A stretch of 19,842 bases of DNA. Origin: Treponema sp. UBA1798 (GTDB taxonomy: Bacteria; Spirochaetota; Spirochaetia; Treponematales; Treponemataceae). Below, piece after piece: positions 1 to 6,700 of this stretch. A program made the position numbers and the translations under genes. How positions within the stretch are numbered: the stretch's first letter is position 1; the number at the start of each line of letters is the position of its first letter. The notes under the pieces were generated by a model. The model searched no databases and had not been told where the DNA came from. It was given only the letters and a program-made list of their open reading frames with translations. The DNA is taken from contig DCFS01000030.1 in the NCBI GenBank assembly GCA_002319875.1, positions 1-19,842 on the forward strand, written 5' to 3'.

Positions 1-7
1 GAACTGT

Positions 8-1129
8 TTACCGGTGATAATAATATGCCGGAAAAGGAATAGCCGGTGTAAAGATATTGCTGATGACTTGCTGAAGAATATTATTTTTGCTGATTGCCGT
101 AAGGTTTCGTATTGCAGAGACAGCACCGGTCATATAATCATAGAGTGAAGTTTTTTCTTCAACCCTGAATTGTTCAATGTCATAGTTTTCACCATTGAGT
201 TTTTCTTTTTCCAGCCTTGTTACAGCATCTTCCCATGAACAGACAGAATCGATCAGGTCTGTATCGAGTGCCTGCCGGGCAGTATAAATACGCCCGTCTG
301 CAAGCGCCTTTACTTTTTCGAGAGGGATTTTCCGGTTTACTGCAACAATCCCGGTAAACTGATCATATGCTTCATCTGCAACGGACTGCATGATGGCTCT
401 CTGCTCATCAGTTAGAGGGGCATTGAAATTCATCATATTCTTATTTTTCCCGGCTGTAATTGTTACGGATTTTACACCGATTTTTTCCATCAGGCCGGTT
501 ATATCGACGGATTGGCCTGCTATGACGCCGATGGACCCTGTCAGTGTATTCCGGTTTGCGCTTATGTTTTCTGCAGCGCATGCGATATAGTAGCCTCCTG
601 AAGCAGCCAGTGGACCCAGATATGCATAGACAGGTTTCCCTGTTGTCCGATACTTTTGCAGTGCGACGTATACTTCATCTGCCTGATATACACCGCCGCC
701 GGGAGAATCGATATAAAGCATGATAGCCCTGTTTTTATTGTCCTGTCTGAGGTCATCAATCGTTGAAAGGAGCCATGACTGATTGTATGTTCTGTTTCTG
801 TCTTCAATGACACCTTCGATATGAACGACTGCTATATAGTCTTTTACCCCGCGACCGAAGAAAAACGGGAATTTGTTTTTTGAAATCTGAGCAAACGTAT
901 TTTCCGGTAGATCAGGAGTGATCTCGGGATTTGGAATTGTATCTGTTTTTGCCTTACCGGTTCCAGAAAGCGACTGGAGTACGGCAAATGCTCCTGTAAG
1001 AATTGCAACTGCAAGTATTACAAACAGTACCATCAGGCCGCTTTTGTTAAGTTTTTTTTGATTGTTTTTGACAGGAACAATCGTTCTGTCAGTATTTTCT
1101 TCATTGTGGTTATCAAATTCATCGGACAT
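8..1129 (-). CDS. sppA: Signal peptide peptidase SppA (S49 family)
   Basis: This gene encodes a 373-residue membrane-anchored serine protease of family S49, which degrades signal peptides left in the membrane after protein export. A charged cytoplasmic N-terminus (about 1-30) is followed by one membrane segment (about 31-53), and the protease domain then faces the periplasm. The domain shows IDSPGGG at about 140-146, the nucleophile Ser177 in AASGGYY, LTGSIGVI near 196-203, and a Lys at 228 or 230 in AGKNKN that fits the general base of the Ser/Lys dyad. The single S49 domain matches the short, Bacillus-like form rather than the double-domain E. coli form. The ATG at 1129 has AAGGA about 7 nt upstream. 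It is the last visible gene of a CYTH-DUF975-sppA run and lies 25 nt after the DUF975 gene; sequence beyond its stop is outside the window. Confidence 0.93.
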   Translation of the reverse strand: MSDEFDNHNEENTDRTIVPVKNNQKKLNKSGLMVLFVILAVAILTGAFAVLQSLSGTGKAKTDTIPNPEITPDLPENTFAQISKNKFPFFFGRGVKDYIAVVHIEGVIEDRNRTYNQSWLLSTIDDLRQDNKNRAIMLYIDSPGGGVYQADEVYVALQKYRTTGKPVYAYLGPLAASGGYYIACAAENISANRNTLTGSIGVIAGQSVDITGLMEKIGVKSVTITAGKNKNMMNFNAPLTDEQRAIMQSVADEAYDQFTGIVAVNRKIPLEKVKALADGRIYTARQALDTDLIDSVCSWEDAVTRLEKEKLNGENYDIEQFRVEEKTSLYDYMTGAVSAIRNLTAISKNNILQQVISNIFTPAIPFPAYYYHR

Positions 1130-1154
1130 ACTATTTTCCTTTTCCCTGATATGA

Positions 1155-1856
1155 TTAAGATAGATCCTGTAGTGTAAGAATACCTCTGTTCAGGGCATCT
1201 TCCTTTATTCCGTTATATGCATTGGTAAAAGACATATTCATATAAGGCAGCAGCCAGAGCAAACCGATACCGCATGTCAGGCTGCAAAGAATTCCCCAGC
1301 CGAGAAAACTGAAAAACATAACAAACAGGTCAGCTTTATGTCCCCGTGTTATGAGTTTACTGATCTGCATGGCCTTGCGTATTTTCATATGAGGATAATC
1401 AGCGACGAGATAGAATATCTGGGAATATGAAATTGCTTTAACGATACCGGGTATGATAAAAAGGCAGGTCCACAGGATCACCCAGAGATAGAACCACAGG
1501 GTGGACAATATCGCACGCAACCAGTATGTCAGTCCGTCCAGGAAGGTGTTGAATGAGATCTGTAGCGTGCTTTTTGACATCCGGATATACATATATAATT
1601 GTGCTACTTCGAGTATATAGCATGCAAAAACTGACAGTATTGAAAGACGGGAAGGGGTAAAACCTGAATGAAAAAAGAACGCACTTGATGTTGAAAGCAG
1701 GGCTGTATTCCAGTTGTTGCATGTATCGTGTATAATCGCCGGAAGTTCAAACATGATACCAATAAAAAATGTTACTGCTGTTACGAGAACCGGAGTACCC
1801 CAGCGGCCCTTAAGCTGTCGTTTCGCCATCCTTTTGTATTGCACACGGTCAAACAT
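1155..1856 (-). CDS. DUF975 family integral membrane protein
   Basis: A 233-residue polytopic membrane protein of the DUF975 family, whose function is not known. About five or six hydrophobic segments are visible (near 22-40, 70-92, 115-140, 150-165, 180-205). The C-terminal half carries the family pattern: aromatic and Ser residues in KAISYSQIFYLVADYP, then a cluster of Lys and Arg (KIRKAMQISK), then FLGWGILCSLTCGIGLLW and a PYMN-type end. The N-terminus is basic, as is usual here. The start at 1856 has a clear AGGAGA Shine-Dalgarno about 6 nt upstream. It sits between the CYTH gene (43 nt upstream) and sppA (25 nt downstream), so it is probably co-transcribed with both; a weak TTGACC at 1898-1903 overlaps the CYTH stop codon and could be an internal promoter -35 box. 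Confidence 0.85.
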   Translation of the reverse strand: MFDRVQYKRMAKRQLKGRWGTPVLVTAVTFFIGIMFELPAIIHDTCNNWNTALLSTSSAFFFHSGFTPSRLSILSVFACYILEVAQLYMYIRMSKSTLQISFNTFLDGLTYWLRAILSTLWFYLWVILWTCLFIIPGIVKAISYSQIFYLVADYPHMKIRKAMQISKLITRGHKADLFVMFFSFLGWGILCSLTCGIGLLWLLPYMNMSFTNAYNGIKEDALNRGILTLQDLS

Positions 1857-1899
1857 ATATTCTCCTGTTTACACAGATTACAATATCGGACACGCTTGG

Positions 1900-2502
1900 T
1901 CAACGAGATATATTTTTACATTCAGCTTCTGCAATCATATCCGTATAATAACGGGGTTCTATTTCAGAAAGGGGAATACCGCATTTGATCAGCAGTTTTT
2001 CAAGTTCTGTACGTATACCGGCAACGATATCTGTTTCGTTTGAATCAGATAGTATTTCGATTTCCAGGAAGTCTCCCAGTGGAGGGACTGTGCAAAGTTC
2101 AAACAATGCTTTACCGTATACGGTGTTAACTTCCCAATCATAAACAGTTTTATGTTTTTGTATTGCAGGATAGAATCCGATATCGCTAAGAAACGTTTCA
2201 AGCGGTATTGCATCCGAAAGGCTGCATTCCTTTTCATCGTTTAATTCAAAAGTTGTTCCGCAATTGTTTTCAATCTTTTCTTTATGCTTATAGGTGAGAA
2301 GTATTGCTGTCCCGGCATTTGTAGTTTCTTTTCTGATACGCACATTCGGATTCCCATGGGCATTTTTTTCTCCTCCGGGAGATTTCAGATACCAGTATGT
2401 ATCATGTTTTTCTGTTTTACCGATATATTTTGCAAATAAATCCAGCCTTTCGGAGACGGTGCCGTGATTTTTGACATGCGCCTTTAATTCAATTTCATAC
2501 AT
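1900..2502 (-). CDS. CYTH-domain protein (class IV adenylyl cyclase / thiamine-triphosphatase-like fold)
   Basis: A 200-residue CYTH-domain protein. This fold binds triphosphates with metal inside a beta-tunnel; members include class IV adenylyl cyclases (CyaB type) and inorganic or thiamine triphosphatases. The N-terminus has the signature ExExK as EIELK (residues 3-7), followed by paired basic strands (VRIRKE near 54, LTYKHKEK near 69), acidic strands (LEIEIL near 147) and EPRYYTDM near 182-189, which matches the family's C-terminal strand and helix. The overall spacing is closest to the CyaB-type adenylyl cyclase subgroup, but cyclase versus phosphatase activity cannot be told by reading. 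No Shine-Dalgarno is visible before the ATG at 2502; instead a -10 box ends 6 nt upstream. It is the first gene of the CYTH-DUF975-sppA run. Confidence 0.85.
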   Translation of the reverse strand: MYEIELKAHVKNHGTVSERLDLFAKYIGKTEKHDTYWYLKSPGGEKNAHGNPNVRIRKETTNAGTAILLTYKHKEKIENNCGTTFELNDEKECSLSDAIPLETFLSDIGFYPAIQKHKTVYDWEVNTVYGKALFELCTVPPLGDFLEIEILSDSNETDIVAGIRTELEKLLIKCGIPLSEIEPRYYTDMIAEAECKNISR

Positions 2503-2508
2503 ATAATT

Positions 2509-2536
2509 ACTATACCTGATTTATGCTTTTTGTAAA
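2509..2536 (-). promoter_or_regulatory. Sigma70-type promoter for the CYTH gene
   Basis: Read on the minus strand, TTTACA (2536-2531), a 16-nt spacer and TATAGT (2514-2509) form a good housekeeping promoter. The predicted start site, about 7 nt after the -10 box, is the A of the CYTH ATG at 2502, so the transcript would have no leader. There is no Shine-Dalgarno sequence in the gap. Confidence 0.6.
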
Positions 2537-2599
2537 AGTCTGTCTGCTTTTTGTTTTTTTCATAAAAACATCCGTGATATAGCCTGTTTTTATGTACTC

Positions 2600-2608
2600 T
2601 GCTATACT
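2600..2608 (+). promoter_or_regulatory. Extended -10 promoter for the epimerase gene
   Basis: TGC followed by TATACT (2603-2608) is an extended -10 element. No good -35 is seen at the expected place (about 2579-2586). Six bases separate the -10 box from the ATG at 2615, so the predicted transcript starts at or very near the start codon. Confidence 0.5.
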
Positions 2609-2614
2609 GGTAAT

Positions 2615-3520
2615 ATGACAATAAAACTGAAGAATAAACGTTTTGAAGCAGTCTTCAATACGCTTGGCGCTGAAATCAATTCCCTGAAAAGTATCGGTGA
2701 TAATACTGAATATATATGGACAGGAGATCCTTCTGTATGGAAATTTCATGCTCCCATTCTTTTTCCCCATGTTGGCAGAATCCGTGACGGATATACGGTT
2801 GTTGGCGATAAAGAGTTTAAACTGGGGTGTAATGGCTTTGCCCGTGATTTGGAATTCAAATTGCTTCGGCATAATACAGTATCTGCTGAATTCGAACTGA
2901 ACGAATCTGATTATACGGCCGATAAGTACCCGTGGAAATTTTCACTTAGAGTGTTCTATGAACTTACAGATACAGGTCTTGTATTCCGTTCAACGGTAAC
3001 GGATACCGATGCAGATGAAATCACGTTTTCACTCGGCAGCCATACGGCGTTTTGCTGTCCCCGTAATACGGATCCTGCGGGAACAAAAAACAGTGATTAT
3101 CAGATAGAATTCGAAAAAAAAGAGCCTCTTACATCTGTTGTTTGTGTTGGGGATGGATATCTCGGAGCCGATGAAGAAGGTACCGCTCCTTATACAAAAT
3201 TATATGGTGAAAAAAATCCCGGTATTATTCCGCTGGATGAAAATGGTTTTGGAAATGGCCATTTTTTTACAGCTTTTAATTCTGACTGGGTGGGACTTCG
3301 CAATAAAAAGACGGGACAGCTGATCAAAGTAAATACCAGTGCATATCCGTATCTTATGGTCTGGCAGAATAAAGGTACCCCCCGATTTGTCTGTATTGAA
3401 CCCTGGTATGGCACGCCTGACCCGGATGTTACCGATCACAGGTGGGAAAACAAACCTGCTCTGCTTTCCTTGAAAAGTGGAGAAAGTTTTACTGCTGACC
3501 AGACCATAACTATCGGATAG
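2615..3520 (+). CDS. Aldose 1-epimerase family protein (LacX-like)
   Basis: A 301-residue galactose-mutarotase-fold protein that probably interconverts the alpha and beta anomers of a sugar or sugar phosphate in the cytoplasm (no signal peptide). Family features seen by eye are the N-terminal TLGAEINSLKS strand, FPHVGRIRDG near 50-59, the FARDLEF segment near 75, the SLGSHTAFCCP segment around 139-149 with the conserved His, and the C-terminal IEPWYG segment near 262-267, whose Glu matches the catalytic base position in this family. The N-terminus starts directly with the first beta strand, which supports the ATG at 2615, even though no Shine-Dalgarno precedes it. The dus gene begins 10 nt after its stop, so the two are probably one transcript. 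The actual sugar cannot be inferred from the context. Confidence 0.87.
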   Translation: MTIKLKNKRFEAVFNTLGAEINSLKSIGDNTEYIWTGDPSVWKFHAPILFPHVGRIRDGYTVVGDKEFKLGCNGFARDLEFKLLRHNTVSAEFELNESDYTADKYPWKFSLRVFYELTDTGLVFRSTVTDTDADEITFSLGSHTAFCCPRNTDPAGTKNSDYQIEFEKKEPLTSVVCVGDGYLGADEEGTAPYTKLYGEKNPGIIPLDENGFGNGHFFTAFNSDWVGLRNKKTGQLIKVNTSAYPYLMVWQNKGTPRFVCIEPWYGTPDPDVTDHRWENKPALLSLKSGESFTADQTITIG

Positions 3521-3530
3521 AGATTATTGA

Positions 3531-4622
3531 ATGCCGGAAAATACGTGTAAACTTCTCTGTGCCCCAATGGCGACTTTAAGTCACGAAGCATTTCGCCGGG
3601 TTATTGAACCTTTCGGTGGCTGTGACGAATATTATACAGAAATGATAAATGCAGGCTCTCTTCTTACACGGGGGCCGTTTGAAAAATATTATCTGATGAA
3701 CGGTCCTGTTCCTGAAAAGATCGTCTGGCAACTGACCGGTAACAAAACTGAAAGTCTTGCTGCTGCTGCAAAAATTGTTTCCGGACTTGGAGGGATAGGT
3801 GTTGATTTAAATATGGGTTGTTCAGCCCCTGAGATATATAAAAGCGGGGCCGGGATTGCCTGGATGTGTAAACCGCAGGAAGAAACACAGACAATGGTCA
3901 GGAGTGTTAAAAATATACTGGATCAGTCAGCTCATGAAGGGCACAAAACGATGCGTTTAAGTGTCAAATTGAGACTCGGCGATGAAAATTATACAGACGA
4001 TTCGTTCTTCCGCTTCGTTGATATGCTTGCGTGTGAAGGTGTGGAGCGCTTTGTCCTCCATCCAAGGACGAAAAAGGAAAAATACAGCAGGCCTCCGAAA
4101 TGGGAATATGTGGAACGCCTTGCCCTTCATTTTTGGGGACGGGGGATTTCTGTCGTTCTTAATGGTGCCGTGAAAGACGCTGCTTCTGCCCTTGCAGCGA
4201 TGGAAACTGCTCCTCACGCTGACGGTATTATGATAGCACGTGCAGCTGTACAGAAACCATGGATTTTTGCAGAACTGCAATATCCGCTAAAAAAAACGCA
4301 GGAGACAATCGTTGCCGGTAGGAATCCTGATATGCCGGCTTGTCGCTCCATTATCAGTTCTCATACCGGTACTGCTATCGATCTGCTGCAACTGGGTTTT
4401 GATTATCTCGATGCGCTGGAACTGTACCAGCCTGTAGAATTCTGGAAAACGCGGGCTCAGCGTTTTTTTGCTTATTATTGCAATAATTTTTCTTTTGCAC
4501 ATTATATACAGACCCAGATGCTTAATGCAGCAGATATTGAAGATTCCCGTCGCTGCCTTGCAGCTTATTTTGATAAAGTACCGGAAGACCGGTATCTTCC
4601 GGCACCATTCCTTTTCAGTTAG
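3531..4622 (+). CDS. dus: tRNA-dihydrouridine synthase
   Basis: A 363-residue FMN enzyme that reduces specific uridines in the D-loop of tRNA to dihydrouridine. The TIM barrel shows CAPMA (10-14), TEM (36-38), GVDLNMGCSAPEI (90-102) with the catalytic Cys97, VKLRLG (145-150) with the FMN-contacting Lys146, LHPRT (176-180) with the conserved His177, VVLNG in place of the usual NGD motif, and MIARAAVQKPWIF in place of MIGRGALGNPWIF. A helical C-terminal domain follows. Cys97 lies in GCS, not the usual GCP, and the protein is about 30-40 residues longer than many bacterial Dus proteins, so it is a diverged member; I cannot assign the A, B or C class. It follows the epimerase gene by 10 nt, and its stop overlaps the stop of the convergent C_GCAxxG gene. 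Confidence 0.9.
   Translation: MPENTCKLLCAPMATLSHEAFRRVIEPFGGCDEYYTEMINAGSLLTRGPFEKYYLMNGPVPEKIVWQLTGNKTESLAAAAKIVSGLGGIGVDLNMGCSAPEIYKSGAGIAWMCKPQEETQTMVRSVKNILDQSAHEGHKTMRLSVKLRLGDENYTDDSFFRFVDMLACEGVERFVLHPRTKKEKYSRPPKWEYVERLALHFWGRGISVVLNGAVKDAASALAAMETAPHADGIMIARAAVQKPWIFAELQYPLKKTQETIVAGRNPDMPACRSIISSHTGTAIDLLQLGFDYLDALELYQPVEFWKTRAQRFFAYYCNNFSFAHYIQTQMLNAADIEDSRRCLAAYFDKVPEDRYLPAPFLFS
4581..4602. terminator. Candidate bidirectional hairpin at a convergent gene junction
   Basis: CCGGAAGA (4581-4588) and TCTTCCGG (4595-4602) are perfect 8-bp inverted arms around a 6-nt loop. The hairpin lies inside the last codons of dus and about 17 nt past the stop of the convergent C_GCAxxG gene. The downstream T-tract is weak in both directions (TTCCTTTT on plus), so terminator function is only suggested. 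Confidence 0.35.
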
Positions 4623-5164
4623 CTGTCTGCCTGTTCCGAGTGAGAAGACAGCCTGCTGTCGAGCCATAGCTGGAGCAGACAGGCTGCATCGCCGACAAGG
4701 TGAACACATGGGCGTTTTTTATAGTATTCGTCAGTACGTTCTGCACTCCGGGGCTGCTGTACTATATGCGTTACGCTCTGGCCGTTTTCAAGAACCTGCT
4801 GTGACTGTCCTAAAGGGACAAGACCGAGCAATTCCCGGCAGACAATAGAACCATTCTGTCCGATAAAACGGGCCGCCAGCTGCTGCACATTTTCATACAT
4901 ACGGTCTTTCCCCTGCCTGTCTGAAGGATCGGATGTACCTTCAGCAAGTCCTGCACACATAAGCATTCCGCTTACCGCACCGCAGACTTCCCTTAAACGT
5001 CCCATACCGCCACCGAAAGGCTGTGCCAGTTTCATGGCAGAATCGAAGTCGAGACCTAATTCCGTGCAGAATGTTCCAATTACAGACTGTGCACAATTAT
5101 ACCCCGCCCGGAAAAGCGACTCGGCTTTTTCCCGTGCCTGGGCAGCAGTCCTTTTTTCAGACAT
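4619..5164 (-). CDS. C_GCAxxG_C_C family protein
   Basis: A 181-residue protein of the C_GCAxxG_C_C family, a group of small cysteine-rich proteins thought to be redox or metal-binding, often near transport or redox genes; no reaction is established. Conserved cysteines are visible: Cys24 in GYNCAQSV, a Cys in FGGGMGRLREVCGAVSG, one in SIVCREL, and a C-terminal pair in RPCVHLVGDAACLL. I chose the ATG at 5164 because the family N-terminus (REKAESLFRAGYNCAQ) starts there and it follows the mrp stop by 16 nt; a longer reading to 5245 would run into mrp. No signal peptide is seen. It is probably co-transcribed with mrp. Its stop overlaps that of the convergent dus gene. Confidence 0.85.
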   Translation of the reverse strand: MSEKRTAAQAREKAESLFRAGYNCAQSVIGTFCTELGLDFDSAMKLAQPFGGGMGRLREVCGAVSGMLMCAGLAEGTSDPSDRQGKDRMYENVQQLAARFIGQNGSIVCRELLGLVPLGQSQQVLENGQSVTHIVQQPRSAERTDEYYKKRPCVHLVGDAACLLQLWLDSRLSSHSEQADS

Positions 5165-5180
5165 ACTTACTTTTACCCGG

Positions 5181-6008
5181 TTATATTTTTTCGATAAGAG
5201 CTGCTGCAGCGTCAACATAACTGACGTTGAGACTTTCAATATCACCGTTGTCTACAGCTACAGACATTTCCTTTTCGATCGGAATACGTGCAAGTACCGG
5301 AAGGCTGTAATTCTCTGCTATCGCCTCAATATTACTTTCACCGAAAACTCTGATCTCCTCACCACATTTCGGGCATTTTACATAGCTCATGTTTTCAACA
5401 AGACCGATGACCGGAATTTTCATCGCCTGCGCCATTTTAACTGCTTTTTCAACAATAACACGTACAAGCTGCTGTGGTGATGCGACAACTATGATCCCGT
5501 CTACAGGCAATGATTGAAAGACCGTGAGCGGGACATCGCCGGTTCCTGGTGGCATGTCAACGAACATGAAATCTATATCGCCCCAGACTACATCGGTCCA
5601 GAACTGTTTTACGGCACCGGCAATGATGGGGCCTCTCCATATAACGGGGTCGTTTTGATGTTCAAGAAGAAAATTCATTGACATAATTCTGATACCATTT
5701 TTTGTAACAACAGGATTGATCGCTTCATCAGTACCTGTGACCCGTTCCCCTGCCAAGCCAAAAGCTTCCGGAATAGAAGGACCCGTTATATCTGCATCCA
5801 GAATCGCTGTCTTAAAACCACTCCTGTTGAATTTACAGGCAAGCAGGCTTGTTACAAGCGATTTTCCGACGCCACCCTTGCCGCTGACAATGCCGATTAC
5901 TTTTTTAACTGCACTGCCTTTACGGAGGTTTACATGAAAATCACGTGTAGAACAGTTTTCACCACAACTTTCACAGTCATGATTACAGGTTTCTGATTTT
6001 TCAGCCAT
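5181..6008 (-). CDS. mrp: Mrp/NBP35-type iron-sulfur carrier ATPase
   Basis: A 275-residue P-loop ATPase of the Mrp/NBP35/ApbC family, which carries Fe-S clusters to apoproteins as a homodimer in the cytoplasm. It has the deviant Walker A motif GKGGVGKS at 43-50, a DMPPGTGD switch segment, and the CPKC pair in VENMSYVKCPKCGEE, which holds the bridging cluster between subunits. The N-terminus adds four cysteines (8, 12, 15, 19) spaced CX3CX2CX3C, resembling the N-terminal cluster site of Nbp35-type proteins rather than plain Mrp. The ATG at 6008 is preferred over the in-frame one at 6026 because GGGAG lies about 8 nt upstream of it and inside the longer reading. The C_GCAxxG gene follows by 16 nt. 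Confidence 0.92.
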   Translation of the reverse strand: MAEKSETCNHDCESCGENCSTRDFHVNLRKGSAVKKVIGIVSGKGGVGKSLVTSLLACKFNRSGFKTAILDADITGPSIPEAFGLAGERVTGTDEAINPVVTKNGIRIMSMNFLLEHQNDPVIWRGPIIAGAVKQFWTDVVWGDIDFMFVDMPPGTGDVPLTVFQSLPVDGIIVVASPQQLVRVIVEKAVKMAQAMKIPVIGLVENMSYVKCPKCGEEIRVFGESNIEAIAENYSLPVLARIPIEKEMSVAVDNGDIESLNVSYVDAAAALIEKI

Positions 6009-6130
6009 TAAAATACTCCCGCTCAATATATAAAAAGATAGCGTTTCCAGAACCAGCAGGTTTTTGAAAACACCTTAACAACTGCCGATTACATCACCGC
6101 GATTTAATCAGCACGCTCCTTACCGTATAA

Positions 6131-6160
6131 AATATATGAAAAAAAGAAGAACAATGTCAA
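6131..6160 (-). promoter_or_regulatory. Sigma70-type promoter upstream of mrp
   Basis: On the minus strand, TTGACA (6160-6155), an 18-nt spacer and TATATT (6136-6131) form a strong promoter just after the stop of the preceding gene. The predicted start near 6124 gives mrp a leader of about 115 nt. That leader holds an imperfect inverted repeat at 6058-6075 (AGGT...ACCT arms) of unknown use; I recognise no known riboswitch in it. Confidence 0.55.
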
Positions 6161-6170
6161 CGCCTGCCGG

Positions 6171-6653
6171 TTATTTGTTGAATACAGCCCCTGCTGCACC
6201 GAATACACCGGCGCTTGCCAGCGCCATAATAATACCTGCTATGAGTACCCCTGCAGTAACCGCTGCCACTGTCTGCCTCATATCCATATCGAGAAGGCTT
6301 GCGGCCAGAGTTCCTGTCCACGCTCCCGTACCTGGCAGGGGAATACCGACGAATAATGCAAGTGCCAGAAAAAAACCGTGGCCTGCAGTTTTTCGCAGTT
6401 TTTCGCCGGCTTTTTTCCCTTTTGTCAGAAAAAAGCTGCACGGTACACCGATTAGTTTTTTATCAGCGCCCCATTCAAGAAAACGTCTGGCAAAAAGATA
6501 AATAAACGGTACCGGTACCATATTCCCCACGATGCTTACGACATAAGATATCGTAAGCGGCAACCCCAGTCCCCGGGAAACAGGAATCGCACCGCGCAAT
6601 TCTATCAACGGGACCATGGAAATGAAAAATACCAGAAGATAGCTTCCAAACAT
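6171..6653 (-). CDS. COG2426 small multidrug export-type membrane protein
   Basis: A 160-residue integral membrane protein matching the COG2426 family (Pfam name Sm_multidrug_ex). The family name implies drug export, but the function is poorly supported. The typical N-terminal motif is present as SMVPLIELRGAIPVSRGLG (about 12-30), followed by a hydrophobic stretch with GNMVPVPFIYLFAR, a short basic loop (KGKKAGEKLRK), then GIPLPGTGAWTG near 102-113, which is the family's second signature, and a hydrophobic Ala/Gly-rich C-terminus. There are about four membrane segments. The ATG at 6653 has no clear Shine-Dalgarno; a TATACT box (6668-6663) lies 9 nt upstream, so it may have a promoter of its own with an almost absent leader. 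It follows the SecA-like gene by 47 nt. Confidence 0.85.
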   Translation of the reverse strand: MFGSYLLVFFISMVPLIELRGAIPVSRGLGLPLTISYVVSIVGNMVPVPFIYLFARRFLEWGADKKLIGVPCSFFLTKGKKAGEKLRKTAGHGFFLALALFVGIPLPGTGAWTGTLAASLLDMDMRQTVAAVTAGVLIAGIIMALASAGVFGAAGAVFNK

Positions 6654-6700
6654 AATGGAACCAGTATATCTGAAAAATTATTTTATTGGAATAAGGCCGC

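Noticed and set aside
5165..5245. Longer start of the C_GCAxxG protein
   Set aside because: It would overlap the end of mrp in another frame, and the family N-terminus begins at the ATG at 5164.
6136..6501. Plus-strand reading frame opposite the COG2426 gene, and similar long antisense frames opposite sppA, the SecA-like gene and the deaminases
   Set aside because: They mirror real genes, have low-complexity or implausible composition and no family features.
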